Below, piece by piece: positions 28,284 through 37,224 of a stretch of DNA of 64,000 bases. Source of the DNA: OLB9 sp041392785 (GTDB taxonomy: Bacteria > Bacteroidota > Bacteroidia > Chitinophagales > Saprospiraceae); assembly GCA_041392785.1 (NCBI GenBank), contig JAWKLK010000003.1, positions 62,001 through 126,000 on the forward strand, in the 5' to 3' direction. The position numbers were made by a program, and so were the translations under genes. The notes beneath the pieces are model-generated. The model was not told the DNA's origin. It worked only from the letters and a program-made list of their open reading frames with translations, and ran no database searches. Positions within the stretch are counted from its first letter, which is position 1, and every line of letters starts with the position of its first letter.

Positions 28284-28934
28284 TCAATTTCCAGTCCACG
28301 ACTGTATCAAGGAGCTTTCACCTAAGAACCCTATCAGTGATTTCGCTGCGATGATGACTAATGATGTACCAACTGCTTCCTTCATAGGTAGTTTTGATAA
28401 CAGCACCAATGCAGGAATGATTAAAAATCCACCACCTGCTCCGACTAAACCTGTGATCGTACCCACCAGCAAACCTTCGATAAGAATAAGTGGATAATTA
28501 AATTTTTGATCACCTGTAGTTTCATCTGCTTTTTTTGATTTTTTTATCATGCTAAATGAAGATAACAACATCAAGACTGCAAATAAAAGTAATAATAATA
28601 CATGCTTGGTCAAGACAAAATCACCTGCTGTAAAAATGGTTTGGGGGATGGCCGGAACAAGATATGCTCGTGTCAAAAATACGGCAATTATGGAAGGAAT
28701 TCCAAACACTATAGCTGTTCTAATATTTACCAGGTTTTTACGAAAATATTCAAAACTGCCTATCAGGGCTGTAAGCCCAACAATAAATAAAGAATAAGAA
28801 GTAGCAGCAACTGCATCTATAGAAAATAAATAGACCAAAACCGGAACTGTAAGTATAGAACCACCACTACCAATCAAACCAAGTGACACTCCTATTAATA
28901 TCGAAAGTATATACCCTGCTATCTCCATTTCCAA
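28284..28934 (-). CDS. TauE/SafE (TSUP) permease, C-terminus frameshifted
   Basis: 216 residues in the open frame, with six hydrophobic segments and the duplicated signatures GLIGSGGSILTVPVLVY and GLVGAGGGFLIIPALV. TSUP permeases move sulfite, sulfoacetate, thiosulfate-type anions. The open frame stops early (SLIQSWTGN); further on, other frames give DWKLII, ISAFAIFGILIGSALYST, DGSKLKPAFGYFVLLMG and LVIVKEL, the expected last 60 residues, ending at about 28112. Restored, the gene would end 15 bp before the rhodanese-UspA start, as in an operon. First gene of the sulfur operon. Confidence 0.85.
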   Translation of the reverse strand: MEMEIAGYILSILIGVSLGLIGSGGSILTVPVLVYLFSIDAVAATSYSLFIVGLTALIGSFEYFRKNLVNIRTAIVFGIPSIIAVFLTRAYLVPAIPQTIFTAGDFVLTKHVLLLLLFAVLMLLSSFSMIKKSKKADETTGDQKFNYPLILIEGLLVGTITGLVGAGGGFLIIPALVLLSKLPMKEAVGTSLVIIAAKSLIGFLGESSLIQSWTGN

Positions 28935-28950
28935 TTGCTATATTTGCGAG

Positions 28951-28994
28951 CAAAGGTAATATGACGAAGATCATATTGTTGTAACAATTGTTAC
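28951..28994 (-). promoter_or_regulatory. Promoter and 14-bp palindrome of the sulfur operon
   Basis: Minus-strand -7 box TACCTTTG at 28951-28958. A perfect palindrome, GTAACAATTGTTAC, lies at 28981-28994, over or just upstream of the -33 position, as expected of a regulator site. No regulator gene is adjacent. A plus-strand box, TATATTTG at 28939-28946, could serve clpP. Confidence 0.4.
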
Positions 28995-29106
28995 TGCCTG
29001 CCTTTATGCTAAAGAAATTTTAATATGCACATTTGTGCTAAGCTTTTAGAGTTTTTAAACCTATTGAATTATTCGTTGTTTTCAGTCAGTATCAATTATC
29101 CAATTA

Positions 29107-29799
29107 ATGAACCACAGACAAAATGAGTTTTTAAAATATGCAAAAGGACATTTAGGTATGTCCACGATGCATCTTGAAAAATATGCGGAAGCAATAGCTC
29201 CGAATATCAAAGCATTCACACCACAGGTCATTGAAGAAAGACAAATGAATATTGTTGGCATGGATGTATTTTCAAGATTAATGATGGATAGAATCATTTT
29301 CATGGGAGTACCAGTCAATGATTATGTAGCTAATGTGATTCAAGCACAGCTTTTATTTCTTGAGTCAACTGATCCAAAACGTGACATTCAGATGTTTATC
29401 AATAGTCCAGGGGGTTCAGTCATAGACGGAATGGGTATCTATGATACAATGCAATATGTCACTCCTGATGTAGCAACTATTTGTACAGGCTTGGCAGCTT
29501 CGATGGGCGCCGTATTGTTATGTGCTGGTAAAAAAGGCAAAAGAACTTGTTTACCGCATTCCAGAGTAATGATACATCAACCATCAGGTGGCATGCAAGG
29601 CCAATTTACAGATATGGAGATCTCTTACAATTTAATAAAACAATTGAGACATGAATTGTATGATATCATTGCACATCATACTGGTAAGACATTTGATCAA
29701 ATCGAAAAAGACTCTGAAAGAGACAACTGGATGACATCTCAAGAAGCAAAAGCATACGGACTTGTAGATGAAGTATTGGATAGAGTCAAAAAACCATGA
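29107..29799 (+). CDS. clpP: ATP-dependent Clp protease proteolytic subunit
   Basis: 230 residues; forms the tetradecameric serine-protease barrel used by ClpX. Catalytic Ser132 lies in GLAASMGA and His157 in MIHQPSGG. The N-terminus is about 30 residues longer than in Escherichia coli and may be processed. Followed after 27 bp by clpX, the standard pair. Confidence 0.96.
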   Translation: MNHRQNEFLKYAKGHLGMSTMHLEKYAEAIAPNIKAFTPQVIEERQMNIVGMDVFSRLMMDRIIFMGVPVNDYVANVIQAQLLFLESTDPKRDIQMFINSPGGSVIDGMGIYDTMQYVTPDVATICTGLAASMGAVLLCAGKKGKRTCLPHSRVMIHQPSGGMQGQFTDMEISYNLIKQLRHELYDIIAHHTGKTFDQIEKDSERDNWMTSQEAKAYGLVDEVLDRVKKP

Positions 29800-29826
29800 T
29801 TTGTTTTATTTATTTTCAAGTAGAAT

Positions 29827-31068
29827 ATGAGTAAATATAAGGAAAATATAAGGTGTTCATTTTGCGGTAAAGATAAGCGCGAAGCCATCATGCTGATTGC
29901 AGGTATAGATGGTCATATATGTGATGCCTGTGTAGAGCAAGCTTATGAAATTATAAATGAGGAATTAAAAGTCAAAGACTCAAACCATTTCAAAAAGAAT
30001 AGCAAACTCCCCACATCTATAACACCAAGTGAGATAAAACACTTTATAGATCAGTATGTTATTGGTCAAGATGAGGCAAAAAAATTCATTTCTGTTGCTG
30101 TATATAATCACTATAAAAGATTGAATGATAAGTCAAAGGGAGATGTTGAGATTGAGAAATCAAATATCATTTTAGTAGGAGAAACCGGCACAGGTAAGAC
30201 ATTATTGGCAAAAACCATCGCAAAATTCTTGGATGTCCCATTTGCTATTGTAGATGCTACAGTATTCACAGAAGCCGGGTATGTAGGAGAAGATGTTGAA
30301 AGTATGTTGAGTAGGCTCTTGCAAGCTTGTGATTATGATGTCACTGCTGCTGAACGAGGAATAGTGTATATAGATGAAATTGATAAAATTTCTCGCAAAA
30401 GTGATAACCCTTCAATTACTCGTGATGTGTCCGGTGAAGGTGTACAACAAGCATTACTGAAATTACTTGAAGGTACAGAAGTCAATGTACCACCGCATGG
30501 TGGCAGAAAACACCCTGAACAAAAAATGATTAAAATTGACACAAGTAACATTTTGTTTATTTGCGGTGGAGCTTTTGCAGGAATTGAAAAGGTGATTTCA
30601 AGAAGGATGAATACACAAGTTATAGGCTATAATAATGAAAGTAAAGAGCTTGTGGATAAAGACAATATGCTTCATTTTATAAATCATCAAGATTTAAAAC
30701 ACTTCGGTCTTATTCCTGAATTGGTAGGAAGACTACCTGTTCTCACTTTTCTAGAGCCATTAGATACTGAAACATTAATCAAAATTTTGACTGAGCCTAA
30801 AAATGCCTTGACAAAACAATATAAACGACTTTTTGAGTTGGAAGGCATCCGATTAGTATTTGAAGAAGATGCTATTCAGATGATTGCATCCAAAGCTTTG
30901 GAATATAAATTAGGCGCTAGAGGATTGAGATCTTTATGTGAAGCCATACTCACAGATGCCATGTTTGATCTCCCTTCACAAAAAGACGTTAAAGAATTTA
31001 TTGTTAACAAAGAATTGGTCGAAGAAAAATTAAATAAAACAGCTCTTCGTAAGCTTATAGCAGCATAA
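29827..31068 (+). CDS. clpX: Clp protease ATP-binding subunit ClpX
   Basis: 413 residues; AAA+ unfoldase. The zinc-binding N-domain uses Cys10, Cys13, Cys32 and Cys35. Walker A is GETGTGKT (118-125), with Walker B in IVYIDEIDK and pore-loop sequence GYVGEDVES. queE follows after 3 bp. Confidence 0.97.
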   Translation: MSKYKENIRCSFCGKDKREAIMLIAGIDGHICDACVEQAYEIINEELKVKDSNHFKKNSKLPTSITPSEIKHFIDQYVIGQDEAKKFISVAVYNHYKRLNDKSKGDVEIEKSNIILVGETGTGKTLLAKTIAKFLDVPFAIVDATVFTEAGYVGEDVESMLSRLLQACDYDVTAAERGIVYIDEIDKISRKSDNPSITRDVSGEGVQQALLKLLEGTEVNVPPHGGRKHPEQKMIKIDTSNILFICGGAFAGIEKVISRRMNTQVIGYNNESKELVDKDNMLHFINHQDLKHFGLIPELVGRLPVLTFLEPLDTETLIKILTEPKNALTKQYKRLFELEGIRLVFEEDAIQMIASKALEYKLGARGLRSLCEAILTDAMFDLPSQKDVKEFIVNKELVEEKLNKTALRKLIAA

Positions 31069-31071
31069 GTT

Positions 31072-31700
31072 TTGTATAAAGTTAAGGAAATCTTTTATAC
31101 GCTTCAAGGTGAAGGTACACATACTGGAAGGCCTGCTGTATTTTGCAGGTTTTCTGGATGTAATCTTTGGTCTGGTCGAGAAGAAGATAGAAATAAAGCG
31201 ATCTGTTCATTTTGTGATACTGATTTCCGAGGTACGGATGGCCACTTGGGTGGTGTTTATACAGGAAGCGAATTAGTACATATAATAAAGTCATTATGGC
31301 CAAACCCAGATATACCCACTTTTCTTGTTTGTACAGGTGGTGAACCAACTTTGCAATTAGATTCCGAATTGATACACCTGTTGCATGATCATAATGTATG
31401 TATATCGCTATAGAAACAAATGGAACGATACCATTACCTAGAGGGATTGATTGGGTTTGTGTTAGCCCAAAATCCCATGCCCCAATTGTAGTTAAAAGCG
31501 GCGATGAATTAAAACTTGTATTCCCTCAGATGCAAAACCACCCAGTGGATTTCCAACATTTAGACTTTAAGTACTTTTATTTGCAACCACTTGATGACCA
31601 CCAATTACTTGAAAATACCAATGCTTGTGTGGAGTTCTGTAAACAAAACCCTCTGTGGAACCTAAGTATTCAAACACATAAATACTTAGGAATAGAGTGA
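31072..31700 (+). pseudogene. queE: 7-carboxy-7-deazaguanine synthase, frameshifted
   Basis: Radical-SAM enzyme of queuosine synthesis. It starts at a TTG directly behind clpX (MYKVKEIFYTLQGEGTHTG). The SAM cluster cysteines lie in FSGCNLW and ICSFCDTDF, with the long insert between Cys1 and Cys2 that is typical of QueE. The frame breaks near 31400: HDHNV then needs two fewer bases (TG or GT in GTATGTATATC) to continue as YIAIETNGTIPLPRGIDWVCVSPK. The rest to 31700 is normal and full length. A true lesion or a sequencing error; I favour the latter. Confidence 0.85.
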
Positions 31701-31711
31701 TAAAGGCGGTT

Positions 31712-31800
31712 ACTGGATCACAACTACCATCTTTGACATCCAATAATCGCATTACAGCTTCCTTCTGAATCTATTGATTTATTCCCATCTTTCCAGTTTT
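31712..31800 (-). pseudogene. Fragment repeating the 3' end of the OMP gene at 48017
   Basis: A 38-bp block at 31733-31770 is identical to 48039-48076, and similarity continues on both sides. Read on the minus strand it gives MRLLDVK, as in the last residues of the OMP at 48017-49306. Both copies have the same orientation, so the 16-kb cassette array lies between direct repeats of that gene end. Confidence 0.7.
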
Positions 31801-31831
31801 TAGCATTAAAAAAAATGTGTGTCGTAAAGAC

Positions 31832-32054
31832 ACTAAAAGAGAAAGCAAAACCAGAATTAGAGAGATGAACAGGACAAAGTAGGTTGTTTCATTTCGAAAG
31901 AGATGAACAAATCGAAAGCTTTGATTGCGGACAACAGTAGAATAGAGTGTGCGCCGGCTAGACAGATTGATGGGAACTGTAGATTACGAAAATTCTTTGA
32001 GAAAATGAGATAAAAATGGAAAGTTGATATATATTTGTGGAGCTTATAATTAAG
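31832..32054 (+). repeat. Promoter/attI-like unit, copy 1 (5' truncated)
   Basis: Matches the last ~225 bp of copies 2-4, closest to copy 3. It carries TATATTTG at 32030-32037 and ends at AAG^TT (G at 32054), where the methyltransferase cassette begins. The missing 5' part is replaced by the OMP fragment, with a small inverted repeat (GTGTC/GACAC, 31819-31833) at the join. Confidence 0.7.
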
Positions 32055-32109
32055 TTTTGCCTCATGAAAAAGAACGTACCAATACTAAATAAAATCGTAT
32101 TTTTGCTGA

Positions 32110-33408
32110 ATGAATAGTTATCAAGGAACTTTATTTGACTTACCTGAGCTTGAAGAGAAAAAAGTTAAGGACTTAACGGCCACTTTTGCCGACAACATGA
32201 AAATGCCAATTCACAAATGGTATAGATACACCGCAGGGTTTTCAGCAGCTTGGGTAAGCGAACTTATACGAGAAGAAATAAGCAACGGAAGAACAAGAAT
32301 TATTGACCCATTTGCAGGTTCAGGAACTGTTCTCATAGAAAGCGAATTTGCTGGCGTTGAATCCTATGGAGTGGAAGCACATCCATACATTTATCGAATC
32401 GCAAAAGCAAAACTGAATTGGAATTATCCTGCTGAGAAATTCAAAGAAGAAACACTTTCATTATTGAAAATTGCAAAGAGCAAAAAGATAACTCAAACTG
32501 AATATCCGAAATTGATAATGAGTTGCTATCCATTGGATACTATTCAAAAACTGGAAGCACTTAAACAAACATGGCTGGACACAAACCAAGATAATGAAAT
32601 TAAAAACTTCAATTGGTTTATCATTACTGCAATTCTTAGAACAACATCACCCGTTGGAACGGCACAATGGCAGTACATTCAGCCAAATAAAACCAAATCA
32701 AAAGTAATTGACCCTTTTGTGGCTTTTGAGTCAAAAGTCAATGATATGTATTTGGACATGAAACGAACTCAAAATCGTTTCAAAAATGTGGTTGATTCAA
32801 TTATTTTAAATGAAGATGCACGAAACATTGAATCAATTCCTGACGGTTGGGGCAACCTTGTAATTACTTCACCACCTTATGCCAACAATTACGACTATGC
32901 AGATGCCACAAGACTTGAAATGACTTTTTGGGGCGACATTAGCGGTTGGGCAGACTTACAAGACAATGTGAGAAAGCATTTGGTGAGAGCTTGCACACAA
33001 CACGTTTCAAGACTTGGCGACAGCATTGACAGCATTTTAGAAAATCCGAGATTAGACATAATTAAATCGGAACTATTAGAAGTGTATGGAACGCTTAAAA
33101 AAGAACGCTTAAAACATGGTGGCAAAAAGAATTATCATTTAATGGTAGCCGCATACTTCAACGACCTTTCAGATGTGTTTCATTCATTAAGACGAGTAAC
33201 AAATGTAAACGCTAAAATGTGTTTTGTTATTGGCGATTCAGCACCATACGGAATTTATGTTCCAGTTGACAAGTGGCTTGGAGAGTTAGCAATATCAGCA
33301 GGTTTCAGTGATTACTCTTTTGAAAAATTGAGAGACAGAAATATTAAATGGAAAAATAGAAAACACACAGTTCCTTTACACGAAGGAAGACTTTGGATAA
33401 ATAGTTAA
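32110..33408 (+). CDS. DNA methyltransferase (N4-C/N6-A type) of a restriction-modification cassette
   Basis: 432 residues. The SAM-binding motif I is DPFAGSGT (66-73) and the catalytic motif IV is TSPPY (253-257) in NLVITSPPYANNYDY, typical of amino-methyltransferases. A second DPF at 201 is not a SAM site. It should protect DNA from the nuclease whose ATG lies 3 bp after its stop. Recognition sequence unknown. Expressed from the promoter unit at 31832-32054, with the start 56 bp after the cassette boundary. Confidence 0.88.
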   Translation: MNSYQGTLFDLPELEEKKVKDLTATFADNMKMPIHKWYRYTAGFSAAWVSELIREEISNGRTRIIDPFAGSGTVLIESEFAGVESYGVEAHPYIYRIAKAKLNWNYPAEKFKEETLSLLKIAKSKKITQTEYPKLIMSCYPLDTIQKLEALKQTWLDTNQDNEIKNFNWFIITAILRTTSPVGTAQWQYIQPNKTKSKVIDPFVAFESKVNDMYLDMKRTQNRFKNVVDSIILNEDARNIESIPDGWGNLVITSPPYANNYDYADATRLEMTFWGDISGWADLQDNVRKHLVRACTQHVSRLGDSIDSILENPRLDIIKSELLEVYGTLKKERLKHGGKKNYHLMVAAYFNDLSDVFHSLRRVTNVNAKMCFVIGDSAPYGIYVPVDKWLGELAISAGFSDYSFEKLRDRNIKWKNRKHTVPLHEGRLWINS

Positions 33409-33411
33409 GAA

Positions 33412-34266
33412 ATGGCAGAATCACCGGCACATAAATTTGGACAGATAATAGGCGACTTGTTGGAATTGGCTTTGGAGCCATATTTACAGAAGTTCGCACG
33501 AAAACACAAACTTTTCCTAGATAAGAAAGGTGAACGTAAAGCACGTTCAGGAAAGAAAGTTTCTTGGACTGATGCCAACAACAACAAACACGATTTAGAC
33601 TTTGTGCTTGAACGTGGCGGAACAGAAAATAAAATAGGGATTCCTGTTGCATTTATTGAATCTGCTTGGAGACGATACACCAAACACTCACGAAACAAAA
33701 CACAAGAAATTCAAAGTGCTGTATTGCCTTTGGCAAACAAATACAAAAGCTCATCACCATTTGTTGGAGTTGTATTGGCAGGTGAATTTACCCAAGGAGC
33801 ATTGACACAACTGAACTCACTTGGTTTTGGTGTGCTTTACTTTCCTTATGAATCGGTTGTAAAAGCATTTGCGAAGTTTGGAATCAATGCAGCATCTGAC
33901 GAGAAAACGGCAGAAGCAGATTTTAGAAAGAAAATCGAGAGTTGGAACAAACTACCCAATAAAGAAGATGTTGCCAAAGAACTATTGAAACTAAATAAAA
34001 AAGGCGTTGACGAATTTTTAAGTTCTCTTTCCGATTCTGTTTCACGCTTCATTGAACGCATAATCATTTTACCGCTTCATGGCCAGGAAAACATTTTAAA
34101 CAACGTAACCGAAGCAATTGATTTTCTGAAAAAGTATTCAGAAGACAAACCAAAACTTCCTTTAAGCAAATACGAAATCATTATCAAATACAATACAGGC
34201 GACAGAATTGAAGCAAACTTTAAGGATAAAAAAGACAGCATCAAGTTTTTAGAAAATTACAAGTAA
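33412..34266 (+). CDS. Putative restriction endonuclease (PD-(D/E)xK-like)
   Basis: 284 residues, cytoplasmic. KHDLDFVLERGG (59-70) and FIESAWRRYTKHSRNK (81-96) look like the acidic motifs of a PD-(D/E)xK nuclease with Asp61/Asp63 and Glu83; the usual Lys is replaced or shifted. Its coupling to a methyltransferase (3-bp gap) supports a restriction enzyme. The C-terminal 80 residues are helical and may bind DNA. The family name is not certain; the pairing is the main evidence. Confidence 0.7.
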   Translation: MAESPAHKFGQIIGDLLELALEPYLQKFARKHKLFLDKKGERKARSGKKVSWTDANNNKHDLDFVLERGGTENKIGIPVAFIESAWRRYTKHSRNKTQEIQSAVLPLANKYKSSSPFVGVVLAGEFTQGALTQLNSLGFGVLYFPYESVVKAFAKFGINAASDEKTAEADFRKKIESWNKLPNKEDVAKELLKLNKKGVDEFLSSLSDSVSRFIERIIILPLHGQENILNNVTEAIDFLKKYSEDKPKLPLSKYEIIIKYNTGDRIEANFKDKKDSIKFLENYK

Positions 34267-34273
34267 ATGAATC

Positions 34274-34347
34274 ACGAAGGCACAGCAAAGGCTTTGATGA
34301 ACATGCCGCCCATCGGGACGGCACGTCACAAAGCCAAACCGTTAGCA
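34274..34347 (+). repeat. attC-like site 1 (end of RM cassette)
   Basis: 74 bp. Inner stem AAAGGCTTTG/CACAAAGCC with a CCGCCCATCGGGACGG-type top, ending ACC-GTTAGCA. The inner core GAAGGCACAGC only roughly matches the cassette's 5' end (GTTTTGCCTC reversed). Confidence 0.65.
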
Positions 34348-34704
34348 CTTCTACATTTTTCCCAAGCCAAAAATAATTTCCCAGCCTCACGTTTGTTGAA
34401 AATTGTGTAAAATTATAAAAGGAGTAAATTTGCAGAAAAAATGAGTATTGATTATCAACAACTTAGCGAATGTTAGTAAGAATTAAAAGAGATAGCAAAA
34501 CCAGAACTAGAGAGATGAACAGGACAAAGTAGGTTGTCTACTTTCGAATGAGATGTACAAATCGAAAGCTTTAATTGCGGACAACAGTAGAATAGAGTGT
34601 GCGTCCTCTAGATAGATTGATGGGACATGCAGATTACTGAATTTTTATAAAAAAAAGAGATAAAAAAGGAAAGTTGATATATATTTGTGGGAGATATAAT
34701 AATG
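34345..34704 (+). repeat. Promoter/attI-like unit, copy 2
   Basis: 360 bp, starting GCACTTCTACATTTTTCCC and ending ATAATG^TT (G at 34704). -7 box TATATTTG at 34680-34687. No coding frame shared with the other copies. Confidence 0.75.
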
Positions 34705-34756
34705 TTATCGCTCAGTGTAAAAAACCGACAGAAACAACAAAATTAAAAGAATATAA

Positions 34757-36694
34757 ATGAACGCAACAGACCCATCTTTAGCTAACATTCTTCAAACACA
34801 AGGTAATTTAGAACATTATCACGTACCGAAATATCAGAGAGAGTACACTTGGGGAAAAATTGAATGGGAACAACTTTTAGAAGACATAGAAGAGAATGAC
34901 CCGGGCTACTTTATGGGTAGCATTATTTGTATTGACGACAATCACGAGTTAGGTCCAGGAGAGTCTAGAGTATATGAAGTTGTTGACGGTCAACAAAGAT
35001 TGACAACCTTATCCCTATTGTTAATGGCTATTTATCGAGCCTATCTTGAATGGGAAGAAGAATTAACCGAAGAAGATGACGAAGAAGAAATTGAAGATTA
35101 CAAGCTCAGGTTAAGCAACATAAGGAAACAATTAATTCATAAAAAGAATAGTATAAACAAAGCTGAAACAGGATACTTCAAAGAGAAAGACAAATTCTGT
35201 TTTTTGAGAGTTCAACCTTCAACGCAAAGAGCAAATTATAATGATTATCTGCATATATTGGCAGAATTGGGCTTAATCAAAGGTAGTTTTAACTCTAAAT
35301 TTTGTGGCATACGTAGAATCTACAAAGCTTTTAATTTCTTTTATGACCATCTGCCCGAAACCTTAGAAGAACTGAACGAATTACTGCATAAAATTAACAG
35401 TTTAAAGTTTATTCATATCGCTGTTTCTTCGTCTTCAGATGCATTTACATTGTTTGAATCTTTAAACAATCGTGGCGTTCCACTTTCAGTAATGGATATA
35501 ATCAAAAATAAAATGCTAGCCAATTTGGAAAAGCAACACAAGATGAATATTGATGATGCTTATGACGAGTGGCAAAGTTTACTTGAATTTTTACCTGAAT
35601 ACCAAGAGCAAGAAAGATTTCTAAGACATTATTACAATGCATTTAAAGTATATCCGGACATAAAAATTGAAAAATACACTAGAGCTACAAAAAGTAACCT
35701 TATAAAAATATTTGAACAGTTCATTAAAAAGAATGCCAAACAACTTTTTGATGATTTAATTGAAAAAGCCGAAACATACAATTACTTCATTCAGCCTGAA
35801 AATTATGATGAAGACAACCAAACAAAATCTTTAATAGACCTAAAAAGGATTGGGTCAGCCCCATCATATTTACTACTTTTGTATTTATTCAGTTTGGAAA
35901 ACAAAGCTTTTAATGACAAAGAAAAAAGTTTAGATGATGTGCTTTCATTTCTTGTAAATTACTATATCCGAAGAAATATAACAGACTTTCCGAATACACG
36001 AGACCTTGATGCTATCAATATCGAAGTGATTGAAAATTGCCAAAAACAACTAGATGACAATAAAAAGCTAAGTGGCAAAACGATTATTGATTTCTTAATC
36101 AAAGGAAAGGGAAAACCTGCCTCTATAGAAAAATTAAAAGAAGGATTGGAAGACAACTTGTTTTATTATAATTCAGGTATGGCAAGATATGTATTGGCAA
36201 AACTTGATGAAGTAACTCACTCAAGAGAATACAAGCCTGACTTATGGGCGAGAAACGAAAAAGGACTTTTAGTTTGGACTGTTGAGCACATTTTTCCACA
36301 AGGCAACAACATTCCTAAACATTGGATTGAAATGATAGCAGATGGTGACAAAAACAAAGCACAAGAAATTCAAGAAAATTGGGTTCATTGTTTAGGCAAT
36401 TTGACACTTAGCGGATATAATTCTCAATTGTCAAATGCCAGTTTTGAAACGAAACAAGATCTACATCAAAATAAAAAATTCTTAGGTTATAAAATCAATA
36501 TTGGGTATAAAAATGGTTTATCTCTGAATAATATTGAGTTTGAACATAATGGAAAAACAACGAACTTAAGCAAGATAAAAAAGTGGACAGAAGAATCTAT
36601 TGAATCAAGAAATAACGTAATGGTTGATTCTCTTTTAAGACTTTTTGCATTTGAAGAGAGAGAACTTAATGAAATGAAAACAAGTGATGAATAA
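34757..36694 (+). CDS. GmrSD-like DUF262/DUF1524 nuclease (type IV restriction-like)
   Basis: 645 residues. The N-terminal DUF262 (ParB-like NTPase) part has PKYQREYTW (24-32) and DGQQRLTTL (77-85); the C-terminal DUF1524 part has the HNH-type VEHIFPQ (Glu510, His511) followed by NWVHCLGNLTLSGYNSQLSN. Single-chain GmrSD proteins cut modified (glucosylated or hydroxymethylated) phage DNA using NTP; related DUF262 proteins serve in other defence systems. It fills one cassette alone, with the ATG 53 bp after the boundary. Defence is inferred from the family. Confidence 0.85.
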   Translation: MNATDPSLANILQTQGNLEHYHVPKYQREYTWGKIEWEQLLEDIEENDPGYFMGSIICIDDNHELGPGESRVYEVVDGQQRLTTLSLLLMAIYRAYLEWEEELTEEDDEEEIEDYKLRLSNIRKQLIHKKNSINKAETGYFKEKDKFCFLRVQPSTQRANYNDYLHILAELGLIKGSFNSKFCGIRRIYKAFNFFYDHLPETLEELNELLHKINSLKFIHIAVSSSSDAFTLFESLNNRGVPLSVMDIIKNKMLANLEKQHKMNIDDAYDEWQSLLEFLPEYQEQERFLRHYYNAFKVYPDIKIEKYTRATKSNLIKIFEQFIKKNAKQLFDDLIEKAETYNYFIQPENYDEDNQTKSLIDLKRIGSAPSYLLLLYLFSLENKAFNDKEKSLDDVLSFLVNYYIRRNITDFPNTRDLDAINIEVIENCQKQLDDNKKLSGKTIIDFLIKGKGKPASIEKLKEGLEDNLFYYNSGMARYVLAKLDEVTHSREYKPDLWARNEKGLLVWTVEHIFPQGNNIPKHWIEMIADGDKNKAQEIQENWVHCLGNLTLSGYNSQLSNASFETKQDLHQNKKFLGYKINIGYKNGLSLNNIEFEHNGKTTNLSKIKKWTEESIESRNNVMVDSLLRLFAFEERELNEMKTSDE

Positions 36695-36702
36695 AACACC
36701 GA

Positions 36703-36839
36703 AGCGATAACATCACCTATACGCAAGCAGGGGTTTCGTGCTTCGTAGGACAGGAAAGTGCTAAATTTAAAGTTCAGTTCTTCGTAGGAAGTTCAGTGGT
36801 TAAGATCCCTGCCTGCGTATAGCTGAGAACCGTTAGGCT
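36703..36839 (+). repeat. attC-like site 2 (137 bp class)
   Basis: Inner core AGCGATAAC at 36703-36711 is the exact complement of the cassette's 5' end GTTATCGCT. Stem CTATACGCA-AGCAGGG with CCCTGC-CTGCGTATAG; outer core GTTAGGCT at 36832-36839, the classical integron sequence. A long unpaired part contains AGTTCAGTGGT, also present in the 137-bp site at 44593. Confidence 0.8.
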
Positions 36840-36987
36840 CATGAGAACGAAGAACACTATAAACCTATCCGAACTTCCATCAGGAATACTTTTCTTTGTG
36901 GTCGGAGACCAAAAGTTTAAGGTTTTGAAGGAGTAAATGGCACTTTTTGTCAATTTTTGTTGTTTCTTTATCAAATAAAAGTCAAAT

Positions 36988-37224
36988 ATGATAAGTAAAG
37001 AACTTAAAAACAAAGTCAAAGAACGTATCGACCAAGTAAATGATGCACATTTACTTGAAGAAATCCTTAATTTGATTGACTTCGAAACATCAACCGATGA
37101 AATTTTTATAATTCCAATAGAACATAAAAAAGAATTGGATATTAGTATAGAACAAATGAAAAATAGTCAAACAATATCTAATGAACTTGTAGATAAAAAA
37201 GTTCAACAATGGCTCTCAAAATAG
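36988..37224 (+). CDS. Putative antitoxin of a type II toxin-antitoxin pair
   Basis: 78 residues, acidic and helical, no signal peptide. It overlaps the toxin gene by 16 bp, as TA pairs often do. The N-terminal pattern (ELKNKVKERIDQVNDAHLLEEILNLIDFE) is like short antitoxins of ParE/RelE toxins in Bacteroidota, though I cannot name the family. Alone in its cassette with the toxin. Confidence 0.7.
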   Translation: MISKELKNKVKERIDQVNDAHLLEEILNLIDFETSTDEIFIIPIEHKKELDISIEQMKNSQTISNELVDKKVQQWLSK

